Positions 1 to 8,466 of a stretch of 64,000 nucleotides of DNA are shown in pieces. The notes beneath the pieces are model-generated. The model saw nothing but the letters and a program-made list of their open reading frames with translations, did not search any database and had not been told where the DNA came from. Each line of letters opens with the position of its first letter. Within the stretch, counting starts at the first letter, position 1. Source of the stretch: Flavobacterium sp. UMI-01 (GTDB lineage: Bacteria > Bacteroidota > Bacteroidia > Flavobacteriales > Flavobacteriaceae); assembly GCF_019656315.1 (NCBI RefSeq), contig NZ_BPLU01000006.1, positions 124,001 through 188,000 of the forward strand, given 5' to 3'. Both the position numbers and the translations under genes were made by a program.

Positions 1-1
1 G

Positions 2-964
2 ATTAACGGTACTGCTTTCGACAAATCAGGTAATTTATGGATTAACAACAGCAGAGTCAACAACGGCATAAAAGTTTTAAAAACCAATGGGGAATGGGAA
101 GAATTCTCCACAAATATGATTCTGAACAATATTGGTTCCAGTGTGAACTTTAATAAAATTACAATTGATAAAAATGACATTAAATGGGTAACTACAGACC
201 GTCAAGGATTATTAGGATTTGATAGTAAAACCAATACATTCAAGAAAATCACACGCGGAGAGACCCTTGGTAATCTACCTATTGCTAATGTTAACGTTTC
301 AGCTGTGGACAAAAACAATCAGCTTTGGATAGGCACCTATTCCGGTTTAAGAATACTCCCTAATGTAAATAATTTCCAAACCGAAGATCAACTCACTACA
401 AAACCTATAATAATATTAGAAGATGGAGTAGCACAAGAACTTATGTATGAACAATTCATTACTGATATTGTAGTCGATGGAGCTAACAACAAATGGATTG
501 CTACAGTCGATTCAGGTTTGTTTTTAGTTTCCTCAGATGGTCAAAAAACAATACATCATTTTACTACAAATAATTCCCCATTACCAAGTAACATTATTAA
601 CGATGTAGGCATCAACGAAGTTACTGGCGAAGTATTTATAGCAACTACAAAGGGAATGGTTTCATTCAAAGGAACCGCCACAAAAGCTAACGATGATTTG
701 AGCAATGCGTATGTATATCCCAATCCTGTTCGTCCTGGGTATCAAGGAACGGTTAAAATCACGGGTTTAATTGATAAAGCCAATATTAAAATTACAGATA
801 TTGAAGGGAATTTGGTATTTGAAACCACTTCCGAAGGGGGTACAATCGAATGGGATACTACTGCATTTGGAAAATACAAAGTGGCTTCAGGAGTGTATAT
901 GATTTTTATTGCTGCCGAAGATGGCATTGAAACCAAGGTAAAAAAACTGATGATTGTTCGCTAA
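2..964 (+). CDS. porZ: PorZ-like two-propeller protein, C-terminal part (partial)
   Basis: The reading frame is open from the first bases of the window, so the start lies upstream and only about 320 C-terminal residues are seen. They contain repeated propeller-type blades (for example NKWIATVDSGLFLVSSDG and NQLWIGTYSGLRIL) of the two-component-regulator propeller kind. A C-terminal domain of about 85 residues follows, beginning YVYPNPV and ending KKLMIVR, which resembles a type A sorting domain of the type IX secretion system. Propeller protein plus sorting-like domain next to recO is the arrangement I know for PorZ, a surface component of the T9SS attachment complex. The ATG at 116 is internal. 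An ordinary T9SS-exported propeller protein is the alternative. Confidence 0.7.
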   Translation: MNGTAFDKSGNLWINNSRVNNGIKVLKTNGEWEEFSTNMILNNIGSSVNFNKITIDKNDIKWVTTDRQGLLGFDSKTNTFKKITRGETLGNLPIANVNVSAVDKNNQLWIGTYSGLRILPNVNNFQTEDQLTTKPIIILEDGVAQELMYEQFITDIVVDGANNKWIATVDSGLFLVSSDGQKTIHHFTTNNSPLPSNIINDVGINEVTGEVFIATTKGMVSFKGTATKANDDLSNAYVYPNPVRPGYQGTVKITGLIDKANIKITDIEGNLVFETTSEGGTIEWDTTAFGKYKVASGVYMIFIAAEDGIETKVKKLMIVR

Positions 965-987
965 CAAACAGGCCAAATTTGATCGTA

Positions 988-1701
988 ATGCAAGTCAAAA
1001 CCAAAGCAATCGTTATTTCCTCAATTAAATTTCAAGAGAAAAGCCTGATTGTCAAATGTTTTACACAATCCAGCGGGTTGAAGTTCTATTTTGTTCGAAA
1101 TGCATTTGCAGGACGAAAAGTCAATCAAAAAATTGCCTATTTTCAGCCGCTTTCTATTTTAGAAATTGAGGCGATACATAAAAATAAAGGGACTTTAGAG
1201 AATTTTAAAGAAATTAAAATCAGCACCCCTTTTCAGACTATTCACTCTGATATTTACAAAAGTACGATGGTTTTGTTTTTGTCCGAAGTATTGTATCATT
1301 CGATACATGAAGAAGAAAAAAACGAACTCCTTTTCGATTTTTTAGAAACAGCCTTAGTATGGCTCGACCATCACAACGAAGTAGCTAATTTTCATTTGAT
1401 ATTGTTGTTAGAAACGACCAAATATTTAGGTTTTTATCCTGATATATCCGACATTGACCAAAACTTCTTCGAAATGAGAGAAGGGAATTTTACCCCCTTT
1501 ATTGGGGTGGACACACTCACAGAACATCAAACTTTGCTGTTCAAAAAATTAATTCATTTAAAATTTGATACCAACCAAAAAGTTTTTCATGTGGTTGAAC
1601 GACAAATCCTTTTAAAAATTTTAATGGATTATTACCATCTTCACTTGGACGGGTTTAAACTCCCCAAATCATTAGAGGTTCTTAAGGAGGTTTTCTCCTG
1701 A
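988..1701 (+). CDS. recO: DNA repair protein RecO
   Basis: This 237-residue protein begins MQVKTKAIVISSIKFQEKS, the usual RecO N-terminal OB-fold, and continues into the helical C-terminal region (FYPDISD near residue 155). RecO binds single-stranded DNA and, with RecR, loads RecA in the RecF pathway. A TTG nine bases upstream (979) is in frame, but the ATG at 988 gives the normal family start. It lies 23 bases after the porZ-like stop on the same strand, so the two may be co-transcribed. No zinc-binding cysteine cluster is visible, as in many bacterial RecO proteins. Confidence 0.9.
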   Translation: MQVKTKAIVISSIKFQEKSLIVKCFTQSSGLKFYFVRNAFAGRKVNQKIAYFQPLSILEIEAIHKNKGTLENFKEIKISTPFQTIHSDIYKSTMVLFLSEVLYHSIHEEEKNELLFDFLETALVWLDHHNEVANFHLILLLETTKYLGFYPDISDIDQNFFEMREGNFTPFIGVDTLTEHQTLLFKKLIHLKFDTNQKVFHVVERQILLKILMDYYHLHLDGFKLPKSLEVLKEVFS

Positions 1702-1774
1702 TTTTAGCCGTTGCTTTTTTAAGATAAAGAGTATGTTAAAAACCAACAGAGAAGTAAACTTTTACAGTTTCGCT

Positions 1775-1805
1775 TTTGCCTATTTACTATAAATCACTAC
1801 TTTCG
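1775..1805 (+). promoter_or_regulatory. Bacteroidota-type promoter for ileS
   Basis: A TTTG at 1775-1778 is followed, after 19 bases, by TACTTTCG at 1798-1805. This fits the flavobacterial -33 TTTG / -7 TAnnTTTG pattern with one mismatch. The predicted start of transcription is near 1810, which rules out the in-frame TTG at 1810 as a translated start and supports the ATG at 1831. Confidence 0.6.
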
Positions 1806-1830
1806 CAAATTGATTAAAGAAAAGGACAAA

Positions 1831-4800
1831 ATGAGCTCAAAATTTACTGAATACAAAGGACTTGACTTACCTAAGGTAGCGTCAGAAGTTCTTGATTTTT
1901 GGAAGAAAGAAAATATATTTGAAAAAAGTGTAACTACTAGAGAAGGAAACGCACCTTACGTTTTTTTTGAAGGACCTCCTTCGGCAAATGGACTGCCAGG
2001 AATTCACCACGTAATGGCACGTGCGATCAAAGATATTTTTTGTAGATACAAAACTCAAAAAGGGTATCAAGTAAAACGTAAAGCAGGTTGGGACACCCAT
2101 GGTTTGCCAGTTGAATTGGGAACTGAAAAAGAATTGGGAATCACCAAAGAAGACATTGGAACTAAAATTTCAGTAGCGGAATACAACGAAGCTTGTAAAA
2201 AAACCGTCATGCGTTATACCGATGTATGGAACGACCTTACTGAAAAAATGGGGTATTGGGTAGATATGGAGGATCCATACATTACCTATAAATCCAAATA
2301 TATGGAGTCGGTTTGGTGGTTATTGAAACAAATCTACAACAAGGATTTGATGTACAAAGGCTACACCATTCAGCCGTATTCTCCAAAAGCAGGAACAGGA
2401 TTATCCTCTCACGAAGTAAACCAACCAGGGTCTTACCGTGATGTGAGTGATACTACCATTGTAGCGCAGTTTAAAGTCCTATCCCCAGCCCTTTCCAAAG
2501 GAAAGGGAGATGGTGTGGAAAATTCCATTGAAAAAGCTTTCGGTCTTGTCTCCCCTCCTTTGGAGGGGTCGGGGGAGGATTTTCATATTCTAGCATGGAC
2601 GACTACTCCTTGGACTTTGCCATCTAATACCGCTTTGACTGTAGGTCCAAAAATCGATTATGTTTTAGTTAAAACTTTTAACCAATATACATTTGAGCCA
2701 ATCCAAGTGATTTTGGCCAAAAACTTAGTGGGTAAACAATTTGGTAAAACCTATTTTGCTACTGAAGAAGCTGCTGATTTTGAAAATTACAAAGCAGGAG
2801 ACAAGAAAATACCTTATCAAATTGTTGCTGAAGCAAAAGGTGCCGATTTAGTAGGCATTCGTTACGAACAATTATTGCCTTTGGCTTTGCCATACCAAAA
2901 TCCAGAAAATGCATTTAGAGTGATTTCGGGAGATTTTGTTACCACTGAGGACGGAACAGGGATTGTACATACTGCCCCTACTTTTGGTGCGGATGATGCC
3001 AAGGTGGCCAAAGAAGCTACACCAGAAGTTCCACCCATGTTAGTTTTGGATGAAAACAGCAACCCTGTGCCTTTAGTCGATTTACAAGGACGATTTGTAA
3101 ACGGATTGGGTGATTTATCTGGAAAATACGTTAAAAACGAATACTACAACGAAGGTGAGGCTCCTGAACGTTCGGTAGATGTAGAAATAGCTATTCGATT
3201 AAAAGAAGAAAACAAAGCCTTTAAGGTTGAAAAATACGTGCATAGTTACCCACATTGCTGGCGAACAGACAAACCGATTTTATACTATCCACTAGATTCT
3301 TGGTTTATCAAAATCACAGAAGTTAGGGATCGAATGTTTGATTTGAACGAAAACATCAACTGGAAACCAAAAGCTACTGGAGAAGGGCGTTTTGGGAACT
3401 GGTTGAAAAATGCTAACGATTGGAACTTATCCCGCTCAAGATATTGGGGAATTCCATTACCCATTTGGAGAACCGAAGACAAACAAGAAGAAATTCTGAT
3501 TGGTTCTGTTGAGGAATTATACAACGAAATTGAAAAAGCGATTGCAGCTGGTGTTCAATCATCCAATCCTTTCAAAGGATTTGAAGTGGGGAACATGGCG
3601 GAATCCAATTACGATTTGATCGATTTGCATAAAAATGTGGTCGATGCGATTACGTTAGTTTCTGCTTCGGGCAAACCCATGAAACGTGAAGCCGATTTGA
3701 TTGACGTTTGGTTTGACTCAGGAGCAATGCCGTATGCCCAATGGCACTATCCTTTTGAAAACAAAGATTTAATAGACAATAACAAATCGTTCCCAGCTGA
3801 TTTCATCGCGGAAGGAGTTGACCAAACGCGCGGATGGTTTTACACTTTGCACGCTATTGGAACTTTGGTTTTCGACAACATTGCTTACAAAAATGTAGTT
3901 TCAAACGGATTGGTTTTAGATAAAAACGGGCAAAAAATGTCTAAGCGATTAGGCAATGCTGTTGACCCATTTGAAACTTTAAAAGAGTACGGTCCAGATG
4001 CTACGCGCTGGTACATGATTGCCAATGCAAATCCTTGGGACAACTTAAAATTCGACATTGAAGGCGTGGCCGAGGTAAGACGAAAATTCTTTGGAACCCT
4101 TTACAACACCTATTCTTTCTTTAGTTTGTATGCCAATATTGATGGGTTTACACACGAAGAAGCAGAGGTGCCTTTACAAGAAAGACCTGAAATTGACCGT
4201 TGGATTTTATCAGAACTACATAGTTTAATCAAGATTGTAGATGAAGCCTATGCTGATTATGAGCCTACTAGAGCCGCTCGTGCTATTTCTGATTTCGTTC
4301 AGGAAAACCTGAGCAACTGGTACGTGCGTTTGTGTCGTCGTCGTTTTTGGAAAGGCGATTACGCACAAGACAAAATTGCAGCTTATCAAACCTTATATAC
4401 CTGTTTGTTGACTGTTAGTAAATTAAGTGCTCCCATAGCGCCTTTCTTTATGGACAAGCTTTACAGAGACTTAACTTTGGCAACACAAACAGAAAAATTC
4501 GATAGTGTACATTTGGCGGAATTTCCAAAATACGTTGAAAACTTTGTTGATAAATCGTTGGAGAGCAAAATGGAGAAAGCACAGACCATTTCATCACTGG
4601 TTTTATCACTGCGAAAAAAGGAAATGATTAAGGTGCGCCAACCATTGCAAAAGGTAATGATTCCAGTACTTGACGAGCGTCAGAGGGGCGAAATTGAAGC
4701 AGTTTCTGAGTTGATAAAAGCGGAGGTAAACGTTAAAGAAATCCAACTTTTAGACGATGCTTCTGGGATATTGGTAAAACAAATTAAACCTAATTTTAAA

Positions 4801-5292
4801 GCCTTAGGCCCTCGCTTTGGAAAAGATATGGGATTGATTTCTAAGCAGATACAAGGTTTTTCTAATGACGACATCAACAAATTAGAACGTGAGGGGAGCT
4901 TAACGCTTGAAATTGCAGGAAATGCCGTAACTTTAACCTTAGAAGATGTAGAGATTACTTCTCAAGATATTGAGGGTTGGTTAGTGGCTAACGCCAATGG
5001 AATTACGGTTGCATTAGACATCGTGATTACACCAGAATTGAAAAATGAAGGAATATCAAGAGAGCTGGTTAACCGCATTCAGAACATTAGAAAAGATTCT
5101 GGATTTGAAGTAACTGACAAAATAAAAGTGCATTTGCAAAACAACTCGCTGTTAAAAGCAGCTGTTGAGCCTAATTTAAACTATATCAAGTCCGAAACCT
5201 TAACAGAAGACTTATATTTTGAAGAAGCTATCGCAAATGGCATAGAAATTGAATTTGATGATATAAAAACAATAATAACGATTACTAAATAA
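1831..5292 (+). CDS. ileS: Isoleucyl-tRNA synthetase with an in-frame palindromic insert
   Basis: This class I aminoacyl-tRNA synthetase charges tRNA-Ile. With the ATG at 1831 it has 1153 residues. The HIGH-type motif is GIHH near residue 57 within PPSANGLPGIHH, and KMSKR lies at 702-706. The GLPGIHH form and the length resemble the eukaryote-like IleRS type (an inference). The CP1 editing domain lies between and includes WTTTPWTLPSNTA. About 33 residues at 217-250, just before that motif, are encoded by two back-to-back perfect palindromes and look like a repeat inserted in frame. The C-terminal anticodon-binding helical domain is intact. The DksA-like gene starts 7 bases after the stop. Confidence 0.96.
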   Translation: MSSKFTEYKGLDLPKVASEVLDFWKKENIFEKSVTTREGNAPYVFFEGPPSANGLPGIHHVMARAIKDIFCRYKTQKGYQVKRKAGWDTHGLPVELGTEKELGITKEDIGTKISVAEYNEACKKTVMRYTDVWNDLTEKMGYWVDMEDPYITYKSKYMESVWWLLKQIYNKDLMYKGYTIQPYSPKAGTGLSSHEVNQPGSYRDVSDTTIVAQFKVLSPALSKGKGDGVENSIEKAFGLVSPPLEGSGEDFHILAWTTTPWTLPSNTALTVGPKIDYVLVKTFNQYTFEPIQVILAKNLVGKQFGKTYFATEEAADFENYKAGDKKIPYQIVAEAKGADLVGIRYEQLLPLALPYQNPENAFRVISGDFVTTEDGTGIVHTAPTFGADDAKVAKEATPEVPPMLVLDENSNPVPLVDLQGRFVNGLGDLSGKYVKNEYYNEGEAPERSVDVEIAIRLKEENKAFKVEKYVHSYPHCWRTDKPILYYPLDSWFIKITEVRDRMFDLNENINWKPKATGEGRFGNWLKNANDWNLSRSRYWGIPLPIWRTEDKQEEILIGSVEELYNEIEKAIAAGVQSSNPFKGFEVGNMAESNYDLIDLHKNVVDAITLVSASGKPMKREADLIDVWFDSGAMPYAQWHYPFENKDLIDNNKSFPADFIAEGVDQTRGWFYTLHAIGTLVFDNIAYKNVVSNGLVLDKNGQKMSKRLGNAVDPFETLKEYGPDATRWYMIANANPWDNLKFDIEGVAEVRRKFFGTLYNTYSFFSLYANIDGFTHEEAEVPLQERPEIDRWILSELHSLIKIVDEAYADYEPTRAARAISDFVQENLSNWYVRLCRRRFWKGDYAQDKIAAYQTLYTCLLTVSKLSAPIAPFFMDKLYRDLTLATQTEKFDSVHLAEFPKYVENFVDKSLESKMEKAQTISSLVLSLRKKEMIKVRQPLQKVMIPVLDERQRGEIEAVSELIKAEVNVKEIQLLDDASGILVKQIKPNFKALGPRFGKDMGLISKQIQGFSNDDINKLEREGSLTLEIAGNAVTLTLEDVEITSQDIEGWLVANANGITVALDIVITPELKNEGISRELVNRIQNIRKDSGFEVTDKIKVHLQNNSLLKAAVEPNLNYIKSETLTEDLYFEEAIANGIEIEFDDIKTIITITK
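2481..2580 (+). repeat. Protein-coding palindromic repeat inside ileS
   Basis: Two perfect hairpin palindromes lie within 80 bases. The first is CCCTTTCC/GGAAAGGG at 2489-2507 with an AAA loop. The second is CCCCTCC/GGAGGGG at 2552-2568 with a TTT loop. The whole block keeps the reading frame and is GC-richer than its surroundings. It encodes a stretch rich in S, P, G and E that does not look like synthetase sequence. GC-rich CCCTCCTTTGGAGGG-type repeats recur in flavobacterial genomes as far as I recall. This copy appears to be a coding insertion tolerated in a surface loop of the editing domain. Confidence 0.7.
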
Positions 5293-5299
5293 TTGGGTT

Positions 5300-5680
5300 A
5301 TGACAGAGGAAGCTACACGATACTCAGACGCTGATTTAGCAGAGTTCAAGGAGATTATTTTAAACAAAATAGAGAAAGCACAAGCTGATTTAGATTTGAT
5401 TAAAAGTGCGTATATGAATGATTTGAATAACGGAACCGATGACACATCGCCTACGTTCAAAGCTTTCGAAGAAGGTAGTGAAACCATGTCTAAAGAAGCG
5501 AATTCGCAATTGGCTATTCGTCAAGAAAAATTTATACGTGATTTGAAAAATGCCTTATTCCGTGTGGAAAACAAAACCTACGGAATTTGTAAAGTAACAG
5601 GTAAGTTAATTAGCAAAGAAAGATTAAAAATTGTTCCTCATGCTACAATGAGTATCGAGGCTAAGAACTTGCAACGATAA
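5300..5680 (+). CDS. TraR/DksA-family protein lacking most zinc cysteines
   Basis: This 126-residue protein has an N-terminal coiled-coil-like half (about residues 10-85) and a C-terminal segment YGICKVTGKLISKERL, followed by VPHATMSIEAK. That is the DksA/TraR C4 zinc-finger fold in sequence pattern. Only one of the four cysteines is present, so no metal site is expected. DksA proteins bind RNA polymerase through the secondary channel and modulate the stringent response. It is probably co-transcribed with ileS (7-base gap) and is followed by a perfect inverted repeat. The family assignment is good, but its effect on transcription is inferred. Confidence 0.85.
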   Translation: MTEEATRYSDADLAEFKEIILNKIEKAQADLDLIKSAYMNDLNNGTDDTSPTFKAFEEGSETMSKEANSQLAIRQEKFIRDLKNALFRVENKTYGICKVTGKLISKERLKIVPHATMSIEAKNLQR

Positions 5681-5700
5681 TAATTGAATTTTAAACCTTA

Positions 5701-5745
5701 AAATTCCAAATTCCAAGCCTAATAAATTATTGGAATTTGGAATTT
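5701..5745. repeat. Perfect 16-bp inverted repeat
   Basis: The arm AAATTCCAAATTCCAA (5701-5716) is matched by its exact reverse complement at 5730-5745 across a 13-base loop. No T tract follows, so it is a poor intrinsic terminator by itself. It resembles AT-rich palindromes found repeatedly between flavobacterial genes, and could end the ileS-dksA transcript or stabilise its 3' end. Confidence 0.75.
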
Positions 5746-5789
5746 ATATTTTACAAATTACCTATTTTTACGCACTTAAAAATTTTATA

Positions 5790-6392
5790 ATGTCACTACT
5801 TAAAGCGTATCTACTCATCTTCTTAGTTTTAATGGTCGATCAAGTATCTAAAATTTACATCAAAACTAATTTTATTTTAGGAGAAGAAGTCGAGGTATTC
5901 CGTTGGTTCAAAATATTATTTGTTGAAAATGAAGGAATGGCCTGGGGCACACGCATCCCAGGAGAATATGGAAAGTTATTTTTGACTGTGTTTAGAATTT
6001 TTGCCGTAGGCGGTATTGGGTATTGGCTTTGGGATTCTGTTGAACGTAAACACAGCTCTAACTACCTTATCGTAGCTATTGCCTTAATTTTTGCAGGAGC
6101 TTTTGGCAATATTATCGATTCTGTTTTTTACGGTGTATTGTTTGACGAAAGTCATTCCCAACTTGCTACTCTTTTTACAGATGAACCCTATGGAACGCTT
6201 TTTCACGGCAAAGTAGTCGATATGTTTTACTTCCCGTTTTGGCAAGGTTTTTTACCTGACTGGCTACCTATTTGGGGCGGAAGAGAATTTACCTTCTTCA
6301 ATGCCATTTTTAATATTGCTGATGTAGCCATATCAACAGGTGTTGGGATTTTAATCGTTTTTAATAAAAAAGCATTTCACAACAGCCATTAA
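5790..6392 (+). CDS. lspA: Lipoprotein signal peptidase (signal peptidase II)
   Basis: This 200-residue inner-membrane aspartyl protease removes signal peptides from prolipoproteins after lipid modification. Four hydrophobic segments are visible. The two catalytic-aspartate motifs are GAFGNIID (middle) and FNAIFNIADVAIS (near the C-terminus). The protein is longer than the E. coli enzyme (about 165 residues) because of an extra periplasmic stretch between these motifs, as in other Bacteroidota. A longer in-frame reading from TTG at 5730 begins inside the palindrome and is not used. A strong bidirectional terminator follows. The many lipoproteins in this window are its likely substrates. Confidence 0.93.
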   Translation: MSLLKAYLLIFLVLMVDQVSKIYIKTNFILGEEVEVFRWFKILFVENEGMAWGTRIPGEYGKLFLTVFRIFAVGGIGYWLWDSVERKHSSNYLIVAIALIFAGAFGNIIDSVFYGVLFDESHSQLATLFTDEPYGTLFHGKVVDMFYFPFWQGFLPDWLPIWGGREFTFFNAIFNIADVAISTGVGILIVFNKKAFHNSH

Positions 6393-6411
6393 AATAAAAT
6401 CATATTACATC

Positions 6412-6450
6412 AAAAAGACCAATTCAGTATTTAGAATTGGTCTTTTTTTT
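6412..6450. terminator. Bidirectional terminator between lspA and a small lipoprotein gene
   Basis: The stem AAAGACCAATTC/GAATTGGTCTTT encloses an 8-base loop. It is followed by T8 on the + strand and preceded by A5, so it can act for lspA and for the convergent small gene whose stop codon lies at its edge. Confidence 0.85.
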
Positions 6451-6631
6451 ATTTGTTTTGTCCTGGCGCATACTGTTTAGCGCTTGTCCCTCCATATATT
6501 TTTTTGGCTTGACCAGGCGGAAGTTGTGTCTTAGTACTCGTTCGGGTACTTATGCTGCAACTGGAAATCAAAAAGACGGAAAGCGTTGCAAACAAGATAA
6601 ACCTAACGGAATTATTAATAAAGGTTTTCAT
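6449..6631 (-). CDS. Small lipoprotein of 60 residues
   Basis: The protein has a positively charged start (MKTFINNSVR), a hydrophobic stretch, and the lipobox-like sequence SVFLISSC, so the mature form would be a lipid-anchored peptide of about 35 residues. The mature part contains QLPPGQAKKIYGG and ends APGQNK, a pattern I recall in short flavobacterial lipoproteins sometimes labelled quinol oxidase subunit 4 without evidence. The ATG at 6631 is chosen because upstream in-frame codons are hydrophobic and lack a signal-peptide layout. The function is unknown. It lies 38 bases downstream of the cyclo-ligase gene on the same strand. Confidence 0.65.
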   Translation of the reverse strand: MKTFINNSVRFILFATLSVFLISSCSISTRTSTKTQLPPGQAKKIYGGTSAKQYAPGQNK

Positions 6632-6669
6632 AGATTGGGGTTTTATTATTTGGAAGTGAAGATACAAAA

Positions 6670-7245
6670 TCATAATGGGAAAGAATAAATTTTTATCGGT
6701 GTCACACAATAATCAAGCGCGACATCGGTTTCAAAAACATCACTAATTACTTCTTCACTTTCAAAGAATGACAAACCTATTTTGATTGTACCTGCTTGAC
6801 ACTCTGCTAAAAATTTATCATAGAACCCTTTTCCATATCCCACCCGATGACCTTTTGCATCAAAAGCTAACAATGGAACAAAAACCACTTCAATCTTTGA
6901 AGAAGGCACCTCAATTCCCTCTACAGGCTCAGGAATATTATATTCATTTTTTTTGATTTTAGTATTGTCTGTCAATAAAAAATGAATCATTTTTCGGTTC
7001 TCAAAGTCGGTTTTTGAAACCACAATTTCTTTATCTTTTCCTGATAAAAGATGCAATATTAGTTCCGTATCTACTTCTTGCTGTTCTTCAATGGGAAGAA
7101 AAACATGAAAATAGGTCTTTTCCCAAATAGGTAGCTTGAGTAAAGCATTGGCAATAGCCAAACTTTTTTCTTCGATTTCAGCGGCATTCAGCTTTTGCCT
7201 TAACGCTTTATATTGGGCACGTAAAGTTTTTTTATTTGGACTCAT
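6670..7245 (-). CDS. 5-formyltetrahydrofolate cyclo-ligase
   Basis: This 191-residue enzyme uses ATP to convert 5-formyl-THF to 5,10-methenyl-THF, recycling folate. It starts MSPNKKTLRAQYKALRQKL and contains the family's C-terminal nucleotide-binding motif VPLLAFDAKGHRVGYGKGFYD, near residue 135. The ATG at 7245 overlaps the end of the upstream M14-like gene by 14 bases, indicating translational coupling. Upstream in-frame codons up to 7278 are less likely to be used. Confidence 0.9.
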   Translation of the reverse strand: MSPNKKTLRAQYKALRQKLNAAEIEEKSLAIANALLKLPIWEKTYFHVFLPIEEQQEVDTELILHLLSGKDKEIVVSKTDFENRKMIHFLLTDNTKIKKNEYNIPEPVEGIEVPSSKIEVVFVPLLAFDAKGHRVGYGKGFYDKFLAECQAGTIKIGLSFFESEEVISDVFETDVALDYCVTPIKIYSFPL

Positions 7246-8209
7246 TATATAAACTTTTGGAAATGTGATATACAGCATCCCCTTGATAAACTATAGGCGA
7301 ATGATTGGCATTAATGACATACCCATCATTAGGTGCCTTGACTTTTCGTTCAAATTTACCAAATGGATCAGTAATGGTTGCCAAAACTTCCCCTTTGCGA
7401 ACAAATTGTCCAATCTTATTATGATCATGAAACATTCCAGAACATTTAGCTCGCAACCAAATGGAAGAATTGATATAAATACTTTCGGTTTCTTTAAAAT
7501 GCACACTGTGTTTGGGATCGAGCATCCCTAAAAAAGACAACAATCGCTTTACTCCCTCAATCCCTGATTGAGCCACATCATCGTTAATATCCAAGGATTT
7601 GCCTCCTTCAAAAAGCAACATTTTGACATTGAGTTTTTGACTCGAATTGCGAAACGAGCCTGCAATATTTTTGGAGAACAAAGTAAAAGGCGCATTGAAA
7701 ATAGAAGCCATTTCTTTGAGTTGTTCGTTTCCTGGTATCAATCGTATTTGAGGAGCATTAAAACGACTGGCTCCACCAGCATGAAAATCTACTGCATAAT
7801 CGACATGTGGCATGATTTCAGTCAAAATATGATACGCAAATCTACTAGCGAGAGAGCCTTTTTTTCGTCCTGGAAATACCCGATTTAAGTCTCGTCCATC
7901 AGGAAACTGCCGGGACATATTAATATACCCAAACATGTTAATAATAGGAATACAAATAATAGTACCTCTTTTAGGTTTATTTATTTTTTGAGTAATAATT
8001 TGGCGTACAATTTCGATACCATTGATTTCGTCACCATGAATTCCTGCTGAAAAAAGTACCGTAGGACCATCAAATTTAGAACGTTGTATAATCACAGGAA
8101 TTTTTAGCTTGGCAGCATTATGCATTTTAGCAATTTCCATATCAATGGTCTTGCTCTCTCCCGGTAATACAGTCTCTCCTAAAATTGTTAACGGTTTATT
8201 GCTTTTCAT
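7232..8209 (-). CDS. Succinylglutamate desuccinylase/aspartoacylase-like (M14) zinc hydrolase
   Basis: This 325-residue protein has the zinc-site pattern of the M14 aspartoacylase group: GIHGDEINGIE (His and Glu ligands, near residue 57), PDGRDLNRVFPG (substrate Arg region) and VDFHAGG (third ligand His). A C-terminal beta-rich region of about 90 residues (RKGEVLATITDPFG) is lipoyl/biotinyl-like, as in many bacterial members. Such enzymes remove acyl groups from amino acids or peptides. The substrate cannot be read from sequence. It is first in a short minus-strand operon with the cyclo-ligase. Confidence 0.85.
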   Translation of the reverse strand: MKSNKPLTILGETVLPGESKTIDMEIAKMHNAAKLKIPVIIQRSKFDGPTVLFSAGIHGDEINGIEIVRQIITQKINKPKRGTIICIPIINMFGYINMSRQFPDGRDLNRVFPGRKKGSLASRFAYHILTEIMPHVDYAVDFHAGGASRFNAPQIRLIPGNEQLKEMASIFNAPFTLFSKNIAGSFRNSSQKLNVKMLLFEGGKSLDINDDVAQSGIEGVKRLLSFLGMLDPKHSVHFKETESIYINSSIWLRAKCSGMFHDHNKIGQFVRKGEVLATITDPFGKFERKVKAPNDGYVINANHSPIVYQGDAVYHISKSLYNESK

Positions 8210-8466
8210 ATTTTAAATAAAGTCTAAAAGTAGAAATTATTATTTGAAATTCGTAATTTTGAATACGTCGTTCGTTTCAAAGAATATTTATTGTTTTTTC
8301 AAAAAAACATCACTAACAAAACTAACGCCATTTACCTATTGCCTTATTGGGCGAGTTTAACTTTTAAATAGTTCAAACTTCCAAAAAATGTTGAATACCC
8401 TTGTATTGGGATTTTTTCCTGATGCAGCACTCAAATGAAAAAATCATTTGATGAAAAAATAAAAGA

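Noticed and set aside
5730-5789. N-terminal extension of lspA from a TTG
   Set aside because: The TTG lies inside the 16-bp palindrome and the extension adds no family sequence; the ATG at 5790 gives a normal start.
6437-6688. Plus-strand reading frame of 83 codons overlapping the small lipoprotein gene
   Set aside because: It begins inside a terminator. The antisense frame encodes a convincing lipoprotein signal peptide and is preferred.
7265-7888. Plus-strand frames opposite the M14-like hydrolase
   Set aside because: They have no start signal or family features and mirror a well-conserved gene on the other strand.
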